Source: Prevotella sp. (lineage in GTDB: Bacteria; Bacteroidota; Bacteroidia; Bacteroidales; Dysgonomonadaceae). Taken from it: a DNA stretch of 64,000 nt. Position 1 is the stretch's first letter; the number at the start of each line of letters is the position of its first letter. Shown here piece by piece: positions 8,998-18,507 of the stretch. Below the pieces are notes generated by a model that was not told where the DNA came from, did no database searches, and was given only the letters and a program-made list of their open reading frames with translations. The stretch covers positions 25,488 to 89,487 of the forward strand of contig JAITVV010000018.1 of the NCBI GenBank assembly GCA_031285625.1, given 5' to 3'. A program made the translations under genes and the position numbers.

Positions 8998-10212
8998 ATG
9001 AAAGGCCTGAATTTTATTCTGCTGATGCTATTTGCAGTTTCAATGCAAATTTCAGCTTGTACTACAGCTATTATCTCAGGAAAATGTACTGCAGATGGGC
9101 GTCCTTTGCTTTATAAGCACAGGGATACCGGGGCTTTGCAAAATAAGCTGATGACATTCACGGATGGCAAATATAATTACATTGGCCTTGTTAATAGTAA
9201 TGATAAAGTTGGAAAGGAAGTTTGGGGAGGTTATAACTCTTCCGGCTTTGCAATTATGAATTCAGCATCTTATAATTTGAATAATACAGAAGCCGGACCT
9301 GAAGAGCGTGAAGGAATTGTTATGAAACAGGCTTTGCAACAATGCGCTACTCTTGCCGATTTTGAAAAAATGCTGGAAACTTTACCTAAACCGCTTTATG
9401 TAAATGCTAATTTTGGAGTGATTGACGCTAATGGAGGCGCAGCTTATTATGAAACAGGCGATTATGAATTCAAAAAGTTTGATGCAAATGACCCTTCTGT
9501 TGCCCCTATGGGATACATTGTTCGTACAAATTTTTCTTTTTCCGGAGAACGTGCCAGAGATAAAGGGTTGAGCCGTTATCAGGCAGCAGAACCTTTATTT
9601 TATAGTGCCTCATTGACGGGTACTCTCTCTTATCGCTTTTTGTTACAGGAGGTATCCAGGCATTTGGTACACGGACTCACTGGTGCAAATCTGTATGATG
9701 CGACCCCTCAAGACAGTCATAAACCTGTTTTTGTAGCATTCAGGGATTATATACCCCGTTATTCTACATCTTCTGTTATTGTTGTGCAGGGCGTGAAGGA
9801 TAAAGAACCTGCCTCTCTAACTTCTATGTGGACGATACTAGGTTCTCCGCTTACAACACCTGCTGTGCCGGTATGGCTGAATAAAGATAATATTTACCCT
9901 TCTGTTCTATTTGCTAATGAAACTGGGAATGCTAAAATTTGTAACTGGTCACTGGACTTGAAGAAACGACTTTTCCCCATAACAAGAGGGGAAGGGAATG
10001 ATTATATAAATATGGCAGCACTTATCTCTGCCGATGGGAATGGTATTCTGCAAAAATTGAGACCTATAGAGGACCGTATACTTCATAACTCAGATATTTT
10101 GTATGACATTATGCGTAAGGGAGGCTATAACCCCTCAAAGCAAAAAGAGTTTTGCGATTGGGTAGATCAATTCGTAACGGAATCCTACAATCAGATATTT
10201 TCAATAAATTGA
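8998..10212 (+). CDS. secreted Ntn-type linear amide C-N hydrolase (C45/choloylglycine-like)
   Basis: The ATG at 8998 opens a signal peptide (MKGLNFILLMLFAVSMQISA); a GTG at 8977 would only lengthen the leader. Cleavage would expose Cys in ACTTAIISGK as the N-terminal nucleophile, followed by GRPLLYKHRDTG and VNSNDK. This fits the Ntn hydrolase superfamily of penicillin V acylases, bile salt hydrolases and related C45 peptidases. About 404 residues. Substrate is unknown; the export signal means it acts in the periplasm or outside. Bile salt hydrolase activity should not be assumed. Confidence 0.8.
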   Translation: MKGLNFILLMLFAVSMQISACTTAIISGKCTADGRPLLYKHRDTGALQNKLMTFTDGKYNYIGLVNSNDKVGKEVWGGYNSSGFAIMNSASYNLNNTEAGPEEREGIVMKQALQQCATLADFEKMLETLPKPLYVNANFGVIDANGGAAYYETGDYEFKKFDANDPSVAPMGYIVRTNFSFSGERARDKGLSRYQAAEPLFYSASLTGTLSYRFLLQEVSRHLVHGLTGANLYDATPQDSHKPVFVAFRDYIPRYSTSSVIVVQGVKDKEPASLTSMWTILGSPLTTPAVPVWLNKDNIYPSVLFANETGNAKICNWSLDLKKRLFPITRGEGNDYINMAALISADGNGILQKLRPIEDRILHNSDILYDIMRKGGYNPSKQKEFCDWVDQFVTESYNQIFSIN

Positions 10213-10293
10213 ATTACATTTATCTATATATAAGTATCTTAGTCAAAAAAAACAATAAAAGAAAGTGACATCACAAAACAATGTAAAAACTAT

Positions 10294-10301
10294 TACTTTT
10301 G
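10294..10301 (+). promoter_or_regulatory. -7 element of the dihydrolipoyl dehydrogenase gene
   Basis: TACTTTTG matches TAnnTTTG, about 110 bases before the ATG at 10411. It is embedded in a TTACTTTTGTaacCTTTGTCAC stretch that resembles sequences near 59.15 and 63.85 kb. Confidence 0.45.
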
Positions 10302-10410
10302 TAACCTTTGTCACCTTTTAACAGTTTATATATTTATTATAAACAAAATATCGATTTTGCAACAGTGTTAACTTTTGCAGATAATATTAACGATTAAATA
10401 TAAATTGAAT

Positions 10411-11766
10411 ATGATTTTATACGATGTTGCCATTATTGGCGGAGGGCCGGCTGGCTATACAGCAGCAGAGAGAGCTTCTGCAAATGGACTAAAAACTATA
10501 CTCTTCGAAAAGAATGCTTTGGGTGGTGTTTGTTTAAATGAAGGTTGTATTCCAACCAAAACACTTTTATATTCAGCTAAAACACTTGATAATATAAAAA
10601 ATTCCACAAAATATGGAATTACCGTAGAAGGTCAGCCCGCATTCGATCTGGGAAAGATAATCGCACGCAAACAAAAAACTGTACGTAAGTTAGTGGCAGG
10701 TATAAAGCAAAAACTGGCAGCTCATGATGTAACCGTTATTAGTGGTGAAGCAGCTATTGAAGGTGAGGACGGAGAACGGAATGTACTGATCTCTTGTAAT
10801 GGAGAAACTATCACAGCCGCCAAGGTATTGTTGTGTACCGGTTCCGAAACGGTTATTCCTCCTATTAAAGGATTAGATGAATCAGGGTATTGGACATCAA
10901 AGGAAGCCTTAGATAACAAGGAAGTGCCCGAGTCTTTAGCTATTATTGGCGGTGGTGTTATTGGTGTAGAGTTTGCTTCTTTCTTCAATAGTTTAGGCTC
11001 TAGGGTAACAGTAATAGAAATGTTGCCGGAAATACTAGGGGTAATGGATAAAGAATTATCTGCCATGCTTCGTGCTGAATATACAAAGAAAGGGATCGAA
11101 TTCCATTTAGATACCAAAGTTGTTGAAATCCGGAACGATCAAATTATAATAGAGAAAGATGGAGAACAATCATGTGTTCAGACTGCTCAGATACTACTCA
11201 GTACCGGACGCCGTCCTATCACGGCAAATCTTAATCTTGACAGGCTCGATATCGAGATGTTCAGAAATGGTGTAAAGGTAGACGAATGGATGAAAACATC
11301 GCATCCTAATGTATATGCATGCGGAGATATAACAGGTCATTCCCTGTTGGCACACACAGCTGTGCGTGAAGGCGAAGTTGCTATCAATCATATCTTAGAT
11401 AGGATTGATCATATGAACTATCAGGCTATCCCCGGAGTTGTATATACTAATCCTGAAATTGCCGGAGTAGGACAAACGGAAGAGGAGCTTACAGCAAAAG
11501 GTGAAAGATTTAGTGTACTTAAATTACCAATGGCGTATTCGGGACGCTTTGTCGCTGAAAACGAGCTCGGAAACGGTGTTTGCAAGCTAATTATCAGCGA
11601 AAATAAGAAAATAATAGGCTGCCATATGCTGGGAAATCCTGCATCTGAATTGATTGTTATTGCGGGTATTGCCATTGAGAAAAGTTTTACTGTTGAAGAG
11701 TTCCAAAAGATAGTCTTTCCGCATCCTACAGTAGGTGAAATCATTCATGAGGCATTGTTCTCCTAA
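10411..11766 (+). CDS. lpd: dihydrolipoyl dehydrogenase
   Basis: Start at the ATG at 10411 (MILYDVAIIGGGPAGYTAAE); the longer frame from a TTG at 10375 adds only an unlikely 12-residue extension. About 451 residues. FAD-binding GGGPAGYTA, redox-active disulfide GGVCLNEGCIPTK (Cys pair), NAD-binding GGGVIGVEFAS and the C-terminal HPTVGEIIHEA base motif are all present. It reoxidises dihydrolipoamide in 2-oxoacid dehydrogenase or glycine cleavage complexes. No E1/E2 genes are adjacent, so its complex cannot be told. Confidence 0.95.
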   Translation: MILYDVAIIGGGPAGYTAAERASANGLKTILFEKNALGGVCLNEGCIPTKTLLYSAKTLDNIKNSTKYGITVEGQPAFDLGKIIARKQKTVRKLVAGIKQKLAAHDVTVISGEAAIEGEDGERNVLISCNGETITAAKVLLCTGSETVIPPIKGLDESGYWTSKEALDNKEVPESLAIIGGGVIGVEFASFFNSLGSRVTVIEMLPEILGVMDKELSAMLRAEYTKKGIEFHLDTKVVEIRNDQIIIEKDGEQSCVQTAQILLSTGRRPITANLNLDRLDIEMFRNGVKVDEWMKTSHPNVYACGDITGHSLLAHTAVREGEVAINHILDRIDHMNYQAIPGVVYTNPEIAGVGQTEEELTAKGERFSVLKLPMAYSGRFVAENELGNGVCKLIISENKKIIGCHMLGNPASELIVIAGIAIEKSFTVEEFQKIVFPHPTVGEIIHEALFS

Positions 11767-11785
11767 ATGCTTATTTAGCATTTAG
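11763..11785. terminator. hairpin between convergent lpd and nadK
   Basis: CTAAATGCT and AGCATTTAG form a 9-bp stem around a short loop exactly in the 22-base gap between the two converging genes. It is AT-rich with no long T-run, so it is a weak candidate bidirectional terminator. Confidence 0.45.
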
Positions 11786-11788
11786 AAA

Positions 11789-12658
11789 CTAGCTTTGTCG
11801 GGGATCGATACCCCACATCAGCTTGTTTCGGAGAGTATTGTAGAATGTATTTTCTTTACGTTTAATCACCTTGAGCGTAAAGTCAGCTTTCTTAATAGTC
11901 AGTCTTGTTCCTGTTTTAAAGATATTTGACCGGCCATCCAGAGATATCAGGAAATTATCATTCCTGCTCTCTACTTCTAGAGTAATAATACTATCATCTG
12001 GTATTACCAATGGCCTGTTGCCAAGACTGTGCGGGGCAATAGCAGATATGACGAAATTAGAAGTTGTAGGGGTCATTATCGGACCTCCTACACTTAATGA
12101 ATAGGCCGTAGAGCCGGTCGGTGTTGCCACAATTAGCCCGTCAGCCTCATACGATGTCAGGTATTCATCATTGATATGTGCATGCAGTGTGATCATTGAT
12201 GCACTATCCTGTTTCATGATGGCTATTTCATTCAGTGCATAATTGAACCCGTGGTAAACTTTTTTCTCGGTGGATAATTGCAGTTGGCTACGGTGTTCTA
12301 TCCGGTAGTTTCCGTTAAAAATATCCGTAAAAGTTTCCTCCAGATCCTTTTCACCGACGTCAGCTAAAAAACCTAATCTTCCGGCATTTATCCCTAAAAT
12401 GGGTATATTCTTTTTACCTATCACCGAAGTAGTACGTAAGAAAGTCCCGTCACCACCTATGCTGACTACCAGATCCACATCAAAGTTTTCATCCTTTATG
12501 ATTCCGGCAATGTTATATTGCAGATGAAATGCATCTTTCAGATAATTATAGAATTTCTCCTGAAGGTATATTTCAATATTGTTATCGCCTAAGATGGAAA
12601 ACAACTTCTCTACTTGTTCTCTTTTCTGATGCTTACTTCCGAAGATGGCAATTTTCAT
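11789..12658 (-). CDS. nadK: NAD kinase
   Basis: 289 residues. It phosphorylates NAD to NADP. The GGDGTFLRT motif lies near residue 66, then GINAGRLGFLAD, NEIAIMK, and the C-terminal diagnostic SYEADGLIVATPTGSTAYSL. All are hallmarks of bacterial polyphosphate/ATP-NAD kinases. Divergently transcribed from pdxJ across a 200-base spacer. Confidence 0.97.
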   Translation of the reverse strand: MKIAIFGSKHQKREQVEKLFSILGDNNIEIYLQEKFYNYLKDAFHLQYNIAGIIKDENFDVDLVVSIGGDGTFLRTTSVIGKKNIPILGINAGRLGFLADVGEKDLEETFTDIFNGNYRIEHRSQLQLSTEKKVYHGFNYALNEIAIMKQDSASMITLHAHINDEYLTSYEADGLIVATPTGSTAYSLSVGGPIMTPTTSNFVISAIAPHSLGNRPLVIPDDSIITLEVESRNDNFLISLDGRSNIFKTGTRLTIKKADFTLKVIKRKENTFYNTLRNKLMWGIDPRQS

Positions 12659-12758
12659 AATTCTTTCTTTTTAGATCGATCTATTTGTACACAAAACAAA
12701 TAATCACTCAAGCTGTTAATAAAATGGAACTGATACCCGCTTTTTCAGCAAATCATAT

Positions 12759-12766
12759 TACATTTG
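12759..12766 (+). promoter_or_regulatory. -7 element of the pdxJ operon
   Basis: TACATTTG, an exact TAnnTTTG match, about 100 bases before the pdxJ ATG. Confidence 0.45.
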
Positions 12767-12864
12767 TAGCTTAATATCGTTTCACAAAGTTGCTAAAAAA
12801 CTTTTAACTGTGAAGTGGTTTTTGCAATTATGTAAGTGATATTTTTTAATTGTTCAATTCAGAT

Positions 12865-13590
12865 ATGACAAAGTTAAGCGTAAATATTAATAAGGTAGCT
12901 ACATTACGTAATGCTCGTGGAGGAAATGTTCCCGATGTAATCAAAGTGGCTCTTGATTGTGAGAGATTCGGGGCTGAAGGAATTACTGTTCATCCTCGTC
13001 CGGATGAGAGACATATTCGTTTCAAAGATGTATATGATCTGAAAGCTAAGATCAGGACAGAACTAAATGTGGAAGGGTATCCTACTCAGAAGTTCATTGA
13101 TTTGATCACGACCATTAGGCCAACACAGGTAACATTAGTTCCTGATAAACCGGATGCAATTACTTCAAATGCCGGTTGGGATACGATTGAGAACCAACAA
13201 TTTTTGTCTGACCTGATTGATACATTTAGAGCTGTAGGTGTTCGTACTTCTATCTTTGTGGGCACTGATCTCAAAATAATAGAATTTGCAGCTAAAACCG
13301 GTACGGATAGAGTTGAATTATATACCGAACCTTATGCCAATATTTATGCTAAAAATAAGGAAGAGGCCGTTGCTCCTTTTATTGAAGCCGCTAAGCTGGT
13401 AAAAAAACTCGGACTTGGCGTTAATGCAGGTCATGATTTGAGTTTAGAGAATCTGAATTATCTATATAAAAATATCCCTTGGCTTGATGAGGTCTCTATT
13501 GGGCATGCTCTGATCAGTGATGCTCTTTATTTGGGTTTGGATAAGACAATAAAAGCATATAAAGACTGTTTGAAAGATAAACAAGATTAA
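12865..13590 (+). CDS. pdxJ: pyridoxine 5'-phosphate synthase
   Basis: Start at the ATG at 12865 ([20 protein letters not shown]); an upstream TTG frame adds five unlikely residues. About 241 residues, TIM-barrel. Condenses 3-amino-2-oxopropyl phosphate with deoxyxylulose 5-phosphate. Seen: [53 protein letters not shown] and the C-terminal [15 protein letters not shown] and [11 protein letters not shown] motifs. It is followed by a tonB-like gene with a 2-base gap, so they share a transcript. Confidence 0.97.
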   Translation: MTKLSVNINKVATLRNARGGNVPDVIKVALDCERFGAEGITVHPRPDERHIRFKDVYDLKAKIRTELNVEGYPTQKFIDLITTIRPTQVTLVPDKPDAITSNAGWDTIENQQFLSDLIDTFRAVGVRTSIFVGTDLKIIEFAAKTGTDRVELYTEPYANIYAKNKEEAVAPFIEAAKLVKKLGLGVNAGHDLSLENLNYLYKNIPWLDEVSIGHALISDALYLGLDKTIKAYKDCLKDKQD

Positions 13591-13592
13591 AA

Positions 13593-14456
13593 ATGGAGGC
13601 ACAAAAAGACAGAATGATAAGCATAGGGGCAACTGTAGGGTTCCACTTACTGATTATTTTAGCTCTTATCTTTTATACTTTGGATCTGACACCTATTGTG
13701 AGACAGAGCGAAGATTTGGGAGGTGTGCCCGTTATGTTCGGCAATGTTCCCGATGCCTTTGGTGATGATGAACCTTTTGGACGGGGAAATGGTGATGTTG
13801 GTGCCACAGAAGCTACATCTCCTAATGTGGTGGAAGATCCAATTCCGTTAGTGGATAATACTTCTAAAGAAGTGAAGCCAGTGGTAAAAAATGCAGATGA
13901 GGCTCCCGTTACTCAAAACTTTGAAGAAACAGTAGCCATAAAAGAGGCTGCTAAAAAAATTGAGGCAAAAAAACAACAGGAAGCTGAGGAGAAACGTAAA
14001 AAAGCTGAGGCGGATCGTATTATACAACAAGAGGCTGCTAAGAAAGGGCAGATAAATGATAAAATGGCCGGATTGTTTGGTAATGGAACTGGCAGTGGTA
14101 GTCGGGGTAATACAGAAGGTACCGGTACTCAAGGCGTTCCTACCGGAAATGCCAGCTATGGGAAAACATCCGGAGTTGGAGGATGGGGTTCTTTCGATCT
14201 TGGTGGACGTAGTCTTGGCAGCGGCGGACTGATCAAGCCCAATTATTCTGTGGATGACTATGGTACTGTTGTTGTCGATATCCTTGTCGACGCCAAAGGT
14301 AATGTGGTAGAAGCAACAATTGGGAAAGGAACAAATACCCCTAATACTAATTTGCGGAATGAAGCCGTAAGAGCTGCTAAACGTACTAAGTTTAATGCTG
14401 TATCATCTGTCACAAATCAAAAGGGAACAATCACATATAAGTTTAATCTAAATTAA
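13593..14456 (+). CDS. TonB family energy transducer
   Basis: 287 residues: one N-terminal membrane anchor (about residues 12-30), a proline/acid-rich spacer, a charged coiled-coil (KEAAKKIEAKKQQEAEEKRK region), a glycine-rich linker and a TonB/TolA-like C-terminal domain of about 80 residues (GTVVVDILVDAKGNVVEA). It would transmit proton-motive energy to outer membrane receptors, such as the SusC proteins of this window, or act TolA-like. Bacteroidetes often have exbB/exbD between pdxJ and this gene; here they are absent from the window. Confidence 0.85.
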   Translation: MEAQKDRMISIGATVGFHLLIILALIFYTLDLTPIVRQSEDLGGVPVMFGNVPDAFGDDEPFGRGNGDVGATEATSPNVVEDPIPLVDNTSKEVKPVVKNADEAPVTQNFEETVAIKEAAKKIEAKKQQEAEEKRKKAEADRIIQQEAAKKGQINDKMAGLFGNGTGSGSRGNTEGTGTQGVPTGNASYGKTSGVGGWGSFDLGGRSLGSGGLIKPNYSVDDYGTVVVDILVDAKGNVVEATIGKGTNTPNTNLRNEAVRAAKRTKFNAVSSVTNQKGTITYKFNLN

Positions 14457-14462
14457 ATTGAT

Positions 14463-15005
14463 ATGAAGACTATATTCTTATTTCTTACAACCGGATTTGA
14501 AGAAATCGAAGCGCTGGGTACTCTTGATATTCTGCGTCGTGCGGAACTTGATGTTAAATCAGTATCGTTGACTGATAGCAAACAAGTAACGAGTAGTCGT
14601 AACGTTTTAGTTGTAGCCGATCTGATGTTTGATCAGGTTGACTTTTCTCAGGCTGAGATGTTGGTTCTGCCTGGTGGCACACCTAAATTTAATGATCATG
14701 AGAATATGAAGAAGGAACTTTTAGCCTTTGCCAATAAAGGTAATAAAGTTGCAGCTATATGTGCTTCACCAATGGTACTTGGTGGATTAGGTTTGCTTGA
14801 AGGGAAAAATGCAACTTGCTATCCCGGCTTTGAGCAGTACCTCAAAGGAGCTACTCTTCAAACCGACAAATCTGTGGTTATAGATGGAAATATCACTACA
14901 GGTCGTGGTCCGGGACTAACTATAGATTTTGCCCTCAGTCTGGTAGAGCAACTTGCTGGTAAAGCTAAGAGGGATGAAGTAGCTGCCGGATTATTGGTTC
15001 AATAA
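14463..15005 (+). CDS. DJ-1/PfpI family protein
   Basis: 180 residues. The DJ-1 layout is clear: acidic residue in TTGFEEIEALG near residue 13, the nucleophile elbow AAICASPMVLGG with Cys near 100, and LPGGTPKFNDH. The C-terminal ITGRGPGLTIDFALSLVE motif (here TTGRGPG) is typical of the DJ-1 subgroup. Family members have been described as protein or nucleotide deglycases and redox-responsive chaperones; specificity is not decided by sequence. It is six bases after the TonB gene in the same operon. Confidence 0.9.
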   Translation: MKTIFLFLTTGFEEIEALGTLDILRRAELDVKSVSLTDSKQVTSSRNVLVVADLMFDQVDFSQAEMLVLPGGTPKFNDHENMKKELLAFANKGNKVAAICASPMVLGGLGLLEGKNATCYPGFEQYLKGATLQTDKSVVIDGNITTGRGPGLTIDFALSLVEQLAGKAKRDEVAAGLLVQ

Positions 15006-15086
15006 AATTTATTTAGGAATGATGGGGTGCGAATCTCATCATTTCTAATATTATTCTATATAATATTAAGTAACACAACTCTAAAA

Positions 15087-15773
15087 ATGGAATTTTTACA
15101 TGAAGTTTGGACCTTCTTTCTTAATTTGTTAAGAGATACAGGTGGAACGTTAGACATGCTTGTAACAGAATATGGTGTATGGGTATATGCTATATTATTT
15201 TTGATTATCTTTTGTGAAACCGGATTGGTTGTAACACCCTTTTTACCAGGTGATTCTCTATTATTCTTAGCAGGAGCCATCGCTGTACGTCCCGATAATC
15301 CATTACACATTTATTTCCTCGTTGGTATTCTGATTGTAGCAGCTATTATAGGAGATGCCGCCAATTACACCATCGGGCGATTTTTTGGACAGAAACTATT
15401 TAGTAATCCTAAATCTAAAATATTTAAGCAAGAGTATCTGGAAAAAACGAATAAGTTTTATGAGAAGCATGGAGGTAAGACTATTATCCTAGCACGCTTT
15501 GTCCCTATTGTACGCACATTTGCTCCATTTGTAGCCGGCATGGGTAGAATGAGTTATAAACATTTCTTCTCATATAATGTTATAGGAGGTATAGCCTGGG
15601 TTTGTATATTCTGTGCTTTGGGCGCTATTATAGGTAGTAATGCTTGGGTTGAAAAGAACTTGGATAAGGTTGTAATAATTATTGTAATTGTTTCCATCTT
15701 ACCTGGTGTATATGAAGTTGCCAAAGCAAAATGGGTATCAAGGAAGGAAGCTAAAGCTAAAGCAGAGAACTAA
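15087..15773 (+). CDS. DedA family membrane protein
   Basis: Start at the ATG at 15087 (MEFLHEVWTFFLN); the longer frame from 15027 adds 20 residues of doubtful coding value. About 228 residues with the DedA/VTT hallmarks: FLPGDSLLFLAGAIA, GDAANYTIGRFFG, and RFVPIVRTFAPFVAGMGRMS. Family members are proton-dependent membrane proteins, some of which act as phospholipid or undecaprenyl phosphate flippases. Role here is inferred by family only. Confidence 0.92.
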   Translation: MEFLHEVWTFFLNLLRDTGGTLDMLVTEYGVWVYAILFLIIFCETGLVVTPFLPGDSLLFLAGAIAVRPDNPLHIYFLVGILIVAAIIGDAANYTIGRFFGQKLFSNPKSKIFKQEYLEKTNKFYEKHGGKTIILARFVPIVRTFAPFVAGMGRMSYKHFFSYNVIGGIAWVCIFCALGAIIGSNAWVEKNLDKVVIIIVIVSILPGVYEVAKAKWVSRKEAKAKAEN

Positions 15774-15875
15774 AATATAGATTTATTATCTTAATTCTTT
15801 TACCACTTACACTTATAGGGATAATTGTGCCCTACGGTGAAGGTGGTTTTTTATTTATTAAAAAACGATCTACAT

Positions 15876-17174
15876 ATGAGTCAAATTGCAAATATCCCTG
15901 ATTCAGGAAGTAAGAAAAGGTTAGTAATAATAGGAGGTGGCTTTGCTGGTCTGGAGCTGGCAAAAAAGATCAATAAAAGTCATTATCAGGTGGTATTAAT
16001 TGATAAGAATAATTATTATCAATTTCAACCATTGTTTTATCAGGTTGCCACAGGCGGTTTGGAACCAAGCTCTATATCTTACCCGCACCGGAAGAACTTT
16101 CAGAAGAATAAGAACTTTCATTTTCGCATGTGTGAGGCAGAATGTGTGGAGGCGGAGAATAAATTGGTAAAAACGAATATTGGAGATATTACTTATGATT
16201 ATCTGGTAGTATCTACAGGATGCGATACCAATTATTTTGGAAATGATAGCCTGAAAGAGAGTACCTTTGCTCTGAAAACCGTATCAGAATCCCTTTTACT
16301 CAGAAACCGTATTTTATTAAGTTTTGAAGAAGCTTTAAATGCTAAGGATGACAAAGAATTAAGAGAAATATTATCTTTTGTTATAGTAGGTGGAGGTGCT
16401 ACCGGAGTAGAGCTAGCTGGCGCTTTGGCCGATATGAAAAAATCTATTTTGCCAAAAGACTATCCTGAAATAGATTTTTCCAAGATGGAAATACATTTAG
16501 TAGATGCATCTCCCAGATTGTTATTTGCAATGTCGGAAAAAGCTTCGGAGAATGCCGCTAAAACATTGCGGGGTAGGGGAGTCATAATCCATCAGGATAT
16601 TTCTGTTAAATCTTATAATAAACCTTGTGTCGAAATAAGTGATGGCACCCATCTTTATACCCGTAATGTGTTTTGGGTGGCCGGGGTGAAACCAAATAGT
16701 CTGAAGGGACTCGAAGAAACGGCCTATAACCGGGGACGCCTTGCCGTAAATGAATTTAATCAGGTGCAAGGTTATGATGACATCTTTGCTATTGGAGATA
16801 CAGCATTATTGATATCTGACAATAGTCCCAAGGGGCATCCTCAAGTTGCACAAGTAGCTTTACAGATGGCTAAGCGTTTAGCGAAGAATCTGAATAATAC
16901 GGCTGAAGGCAAGAGCTGGGATAAGTTCTCCTATATAGATAAAGGATCTTTAGCTACAATCGGGCGAAATGCAGCTGTTGCAGACCTTGGTAAATTCCGT
17001 TTTGGTGGTTGGTTTGCATGGTGGTTGTGGTTATGGGTACATATCCTTTCTATAGTAGGTATGCGAAATAAAGTTTCCGTGTTTATTGATTGGGTATGGA
17101 GTTATCTTAACTATGATGTATCTTTGCGTCTCTTTATCCGGCCTAAGTTTAATAAGATGTATAAGGAAGAATGA
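15876..17174 (+). CDS. NADH:quinone dehydrogenase, type II (NDH-2)
   Basis: Start at the ATG at 15876 (MSQIANIPDSGSKKRLVI) rather than the upstream TTG. About 432 residues with two dinucleotide folds: IIGGGFAGLELAKKI (FAD) and VIVGGGATGVELAGAL (NADH), then FAIGDTALL and the quinone-site-like HPQVAQVALQMAKRLAKNL. The C-terminal WWLWLWVHILSI segment with an SRL-like RLFIRPKFNKMY tail anchors it to the inner membrane. It oxidises NADH without pumping protons. It overlaps the GNAT gene by four bases. Confidence 0.93.
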   Translation: MSQIANIPDSGSKKRLVIIGGGFAGLELAKKINKSHYQVVLIDKNNYYQFQPLFYQVATGGLEPSSISYPHRKNFQKNKNFHFRMCEAECVEAENKLVKTNIGDITYDYLVVSTGCDTNYFGNDSLKESTFALKTVSESLLLRNRILLSFEEALNAKDDKELREILSFVIVGGGATGVELAGALADMKKSILPKDYPEIDFSKMEIHLVDASPRLLFAMSEKASENAAKTLRGRGVIIHQDISVKSYNKPCVEISDGTHLYTRNVFWVAGVKPNSLKGLEETAYNRGRLAVNEFNQVQGYDDIFAIGDTALLISDNSPKGHPQVAQVALQMAKRLAKNLNNTAEGKSWDKFSYIDKGSLATIGRNAAVADLGKFRFGGWFAWWLWLWVHILSIVGMRNKVSVFIDWVWSYLNYDVSLRLFIRPKFNKMYKEE

Positions 17175-17698
17175 ACTTTATAAGAGTGAATGAAAATGAT
17201 GGATGGTATAAACAAATTCTCGAAATTTATAAGCCATCTTTTCCTCTATACGAACAAAGAAACGAAGAGCAGCAGAGAAAGGCTTTTGAAGATAATCGTT
17301 ATCATCTTTTGGCAAAACTGGCTGAAAATGATGATTTCAAACTAGCCTCTTTTATTTCATACTGGGATTTTGACAGCTATGTTTATATCGAGCATTTTGC
17401 TGTAAATTCAATCATGAGAGGTCAAAATATTGGGAGTTCTTCATTAAAGCTATTTGCTGACCTTATTAAGAAGCCTGTTTTATTAGAAATAGATCCTTTA
17501 GTCGACGATATTTCGAAGAGCCGTTTTCATTTTTATGAAAAACTGGGCTATCAATTAAATACTTATAAACATTTTCATCCGGCATATAATCCGGAGTTTA
17601 AGCCTCATGAATTATTGGTATTGAGCTATCCGGAAAAGATTGATCAAAAGCAATATGACCAATTTCGACATGATTTGGAATATGTTGTCATGAAATGA
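17171..17698 (+). CDS. GNAT family N-acetyltransferase
   Basis: 175 residues. The central HFAVNSIMRGQNIGSSSLKLF segment is the acetyl-CoA binding motif A (RGQNIGS fits the R/QxxGxG/A loop), and the C-terminal RFHFYEKLGYQ is motif B. Overlaps the NDH-2 stop by four bases, so they are coupled. Substrate unknown. It ends two bases before the convergent focA stop. Confidence 0.88.
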   Translation: MNFIRVNENDGWYKQILEIYKPSFPLYEQRNEEQQRKAFEDNRYHLLAKLAENDDFKLASFISYWDFDSYVYIEHFAVNSIMRGQNIGSSSLKLFADLIKKPVLLEIDPLVDDISKSRFHFYEKLGYQLNTYKHFHPAYNPEFKPHELLVLSYPEKIDQKQYDQFRHDLEYVVMK

Positions 17699-17700
17699 TT

Positions 17701-18492
17701 TTATCTGCTATCTTTAAGGTATAAATACCAATAGACGCACCCAACTAGAAGTACACCTCCAACCAGATTGCCTAAGGTGGCAGGTATTAGGTTCTGAATT
17801 ATAAAGTCACCCCATGCTACACCAGCTCCCGAATAGATTGCTGCAGGAATAAAAAACATATTGGCTATAGAGTGTTCATAACCTAGTGTAACAAATAGCA
17901 TGACTGGAATCCAGATTCCAATACATTTACCTATGATATCCTTAGATGCATATCCCATCCACATACCTAAACATACCAGCCAGTTAGCGCCGATTCCTTT
18001 TATAAAAACAGTGTAGAAATCTTGATTTACTTTGGCTTCTGCAAGATGATGTAAGTACGATTGCCAAGGCTCTTTATCGAAAAATCCAATACTGGAACTA
18101 AACCAATAGGCTATTATCTGAGCCCCTAAGAAGTTGAAAATATAAGATAAAGTCAGGAACTTAATGAACGCTGGAATTCGTATTCTATTCTGTAATAATG
18201 GTATAGAAAAAGCTGTGCAATCACTGGTAAATAAATCAGCCCCTGTGAAAGAAACAATAATTAATCCGACAGGAAATAAAGCTCCGGCAATGAATTTTAC
18301 TAATCCGGGATTCTCTGTGCCTAGTCCGGGTATCCCACCCGCAACCATAACAGACAACAGCCCTCCAAAGGCAATAAATACCCCACCAAGTATAGCGATA
18401 ATACAGAACTTTATAAGTGATAGATTCATTTTGTAAACACCGGAATTTGCAAACTCCTTTGCGATATCTGTGGGGTCATTATAATTTTTCAT
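17701..18492 (-). CDS. focA: formate/nitrite transporter (FocA-like)
   Basis: 263 residues with six membrane helices of the FNT fold; motifs ADLFTSDCTAFSIPLLQNR and LGMWMGYASKDIIGKCIGIW are typical. It lies 15 bases after pflA in the pflB-pflA-focA cluster, so formate made by pyruvate formate-lyase is the natural cargo. The symbol is based on family plus context; nitrite or other small anions cannot be excluded. Confidence 0.88.
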   Translation of the reverse strand: MKNYNDPTDIAKEFANSGVYKMNLSLIKFCIIAILGGVFIAFGGLLSVMVAGGIPGLGTENPGLVKFIAGALFPVGLIIVSFTGADLFTSDCTAFSIPLLQNRIRIPAFIKFLTLSYIFNFLGAQIIAYWFSSSIGFFDKEPWQSYLHHLAEAKVNQDFYTVFIKGIGANWLVCLGMWMGYASKDIIGKCIGIWIPVMLFVTLGYEHSIANMFFIPAAIYSGAGVAWGDFIIQNLIPATLGNLVGGVLLVGCVYWYLYLKDSR

Positions 18493-18507
18493 TATTTACT
18501 TTAGATT

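Noticed and set aside
8998-10212. calling the amidohydrolase a bile salt hydrolase
   Set aside because: Family features only establish an Ntn-type C-N hydrolase; the substrate pocket cannot be judged by eye.
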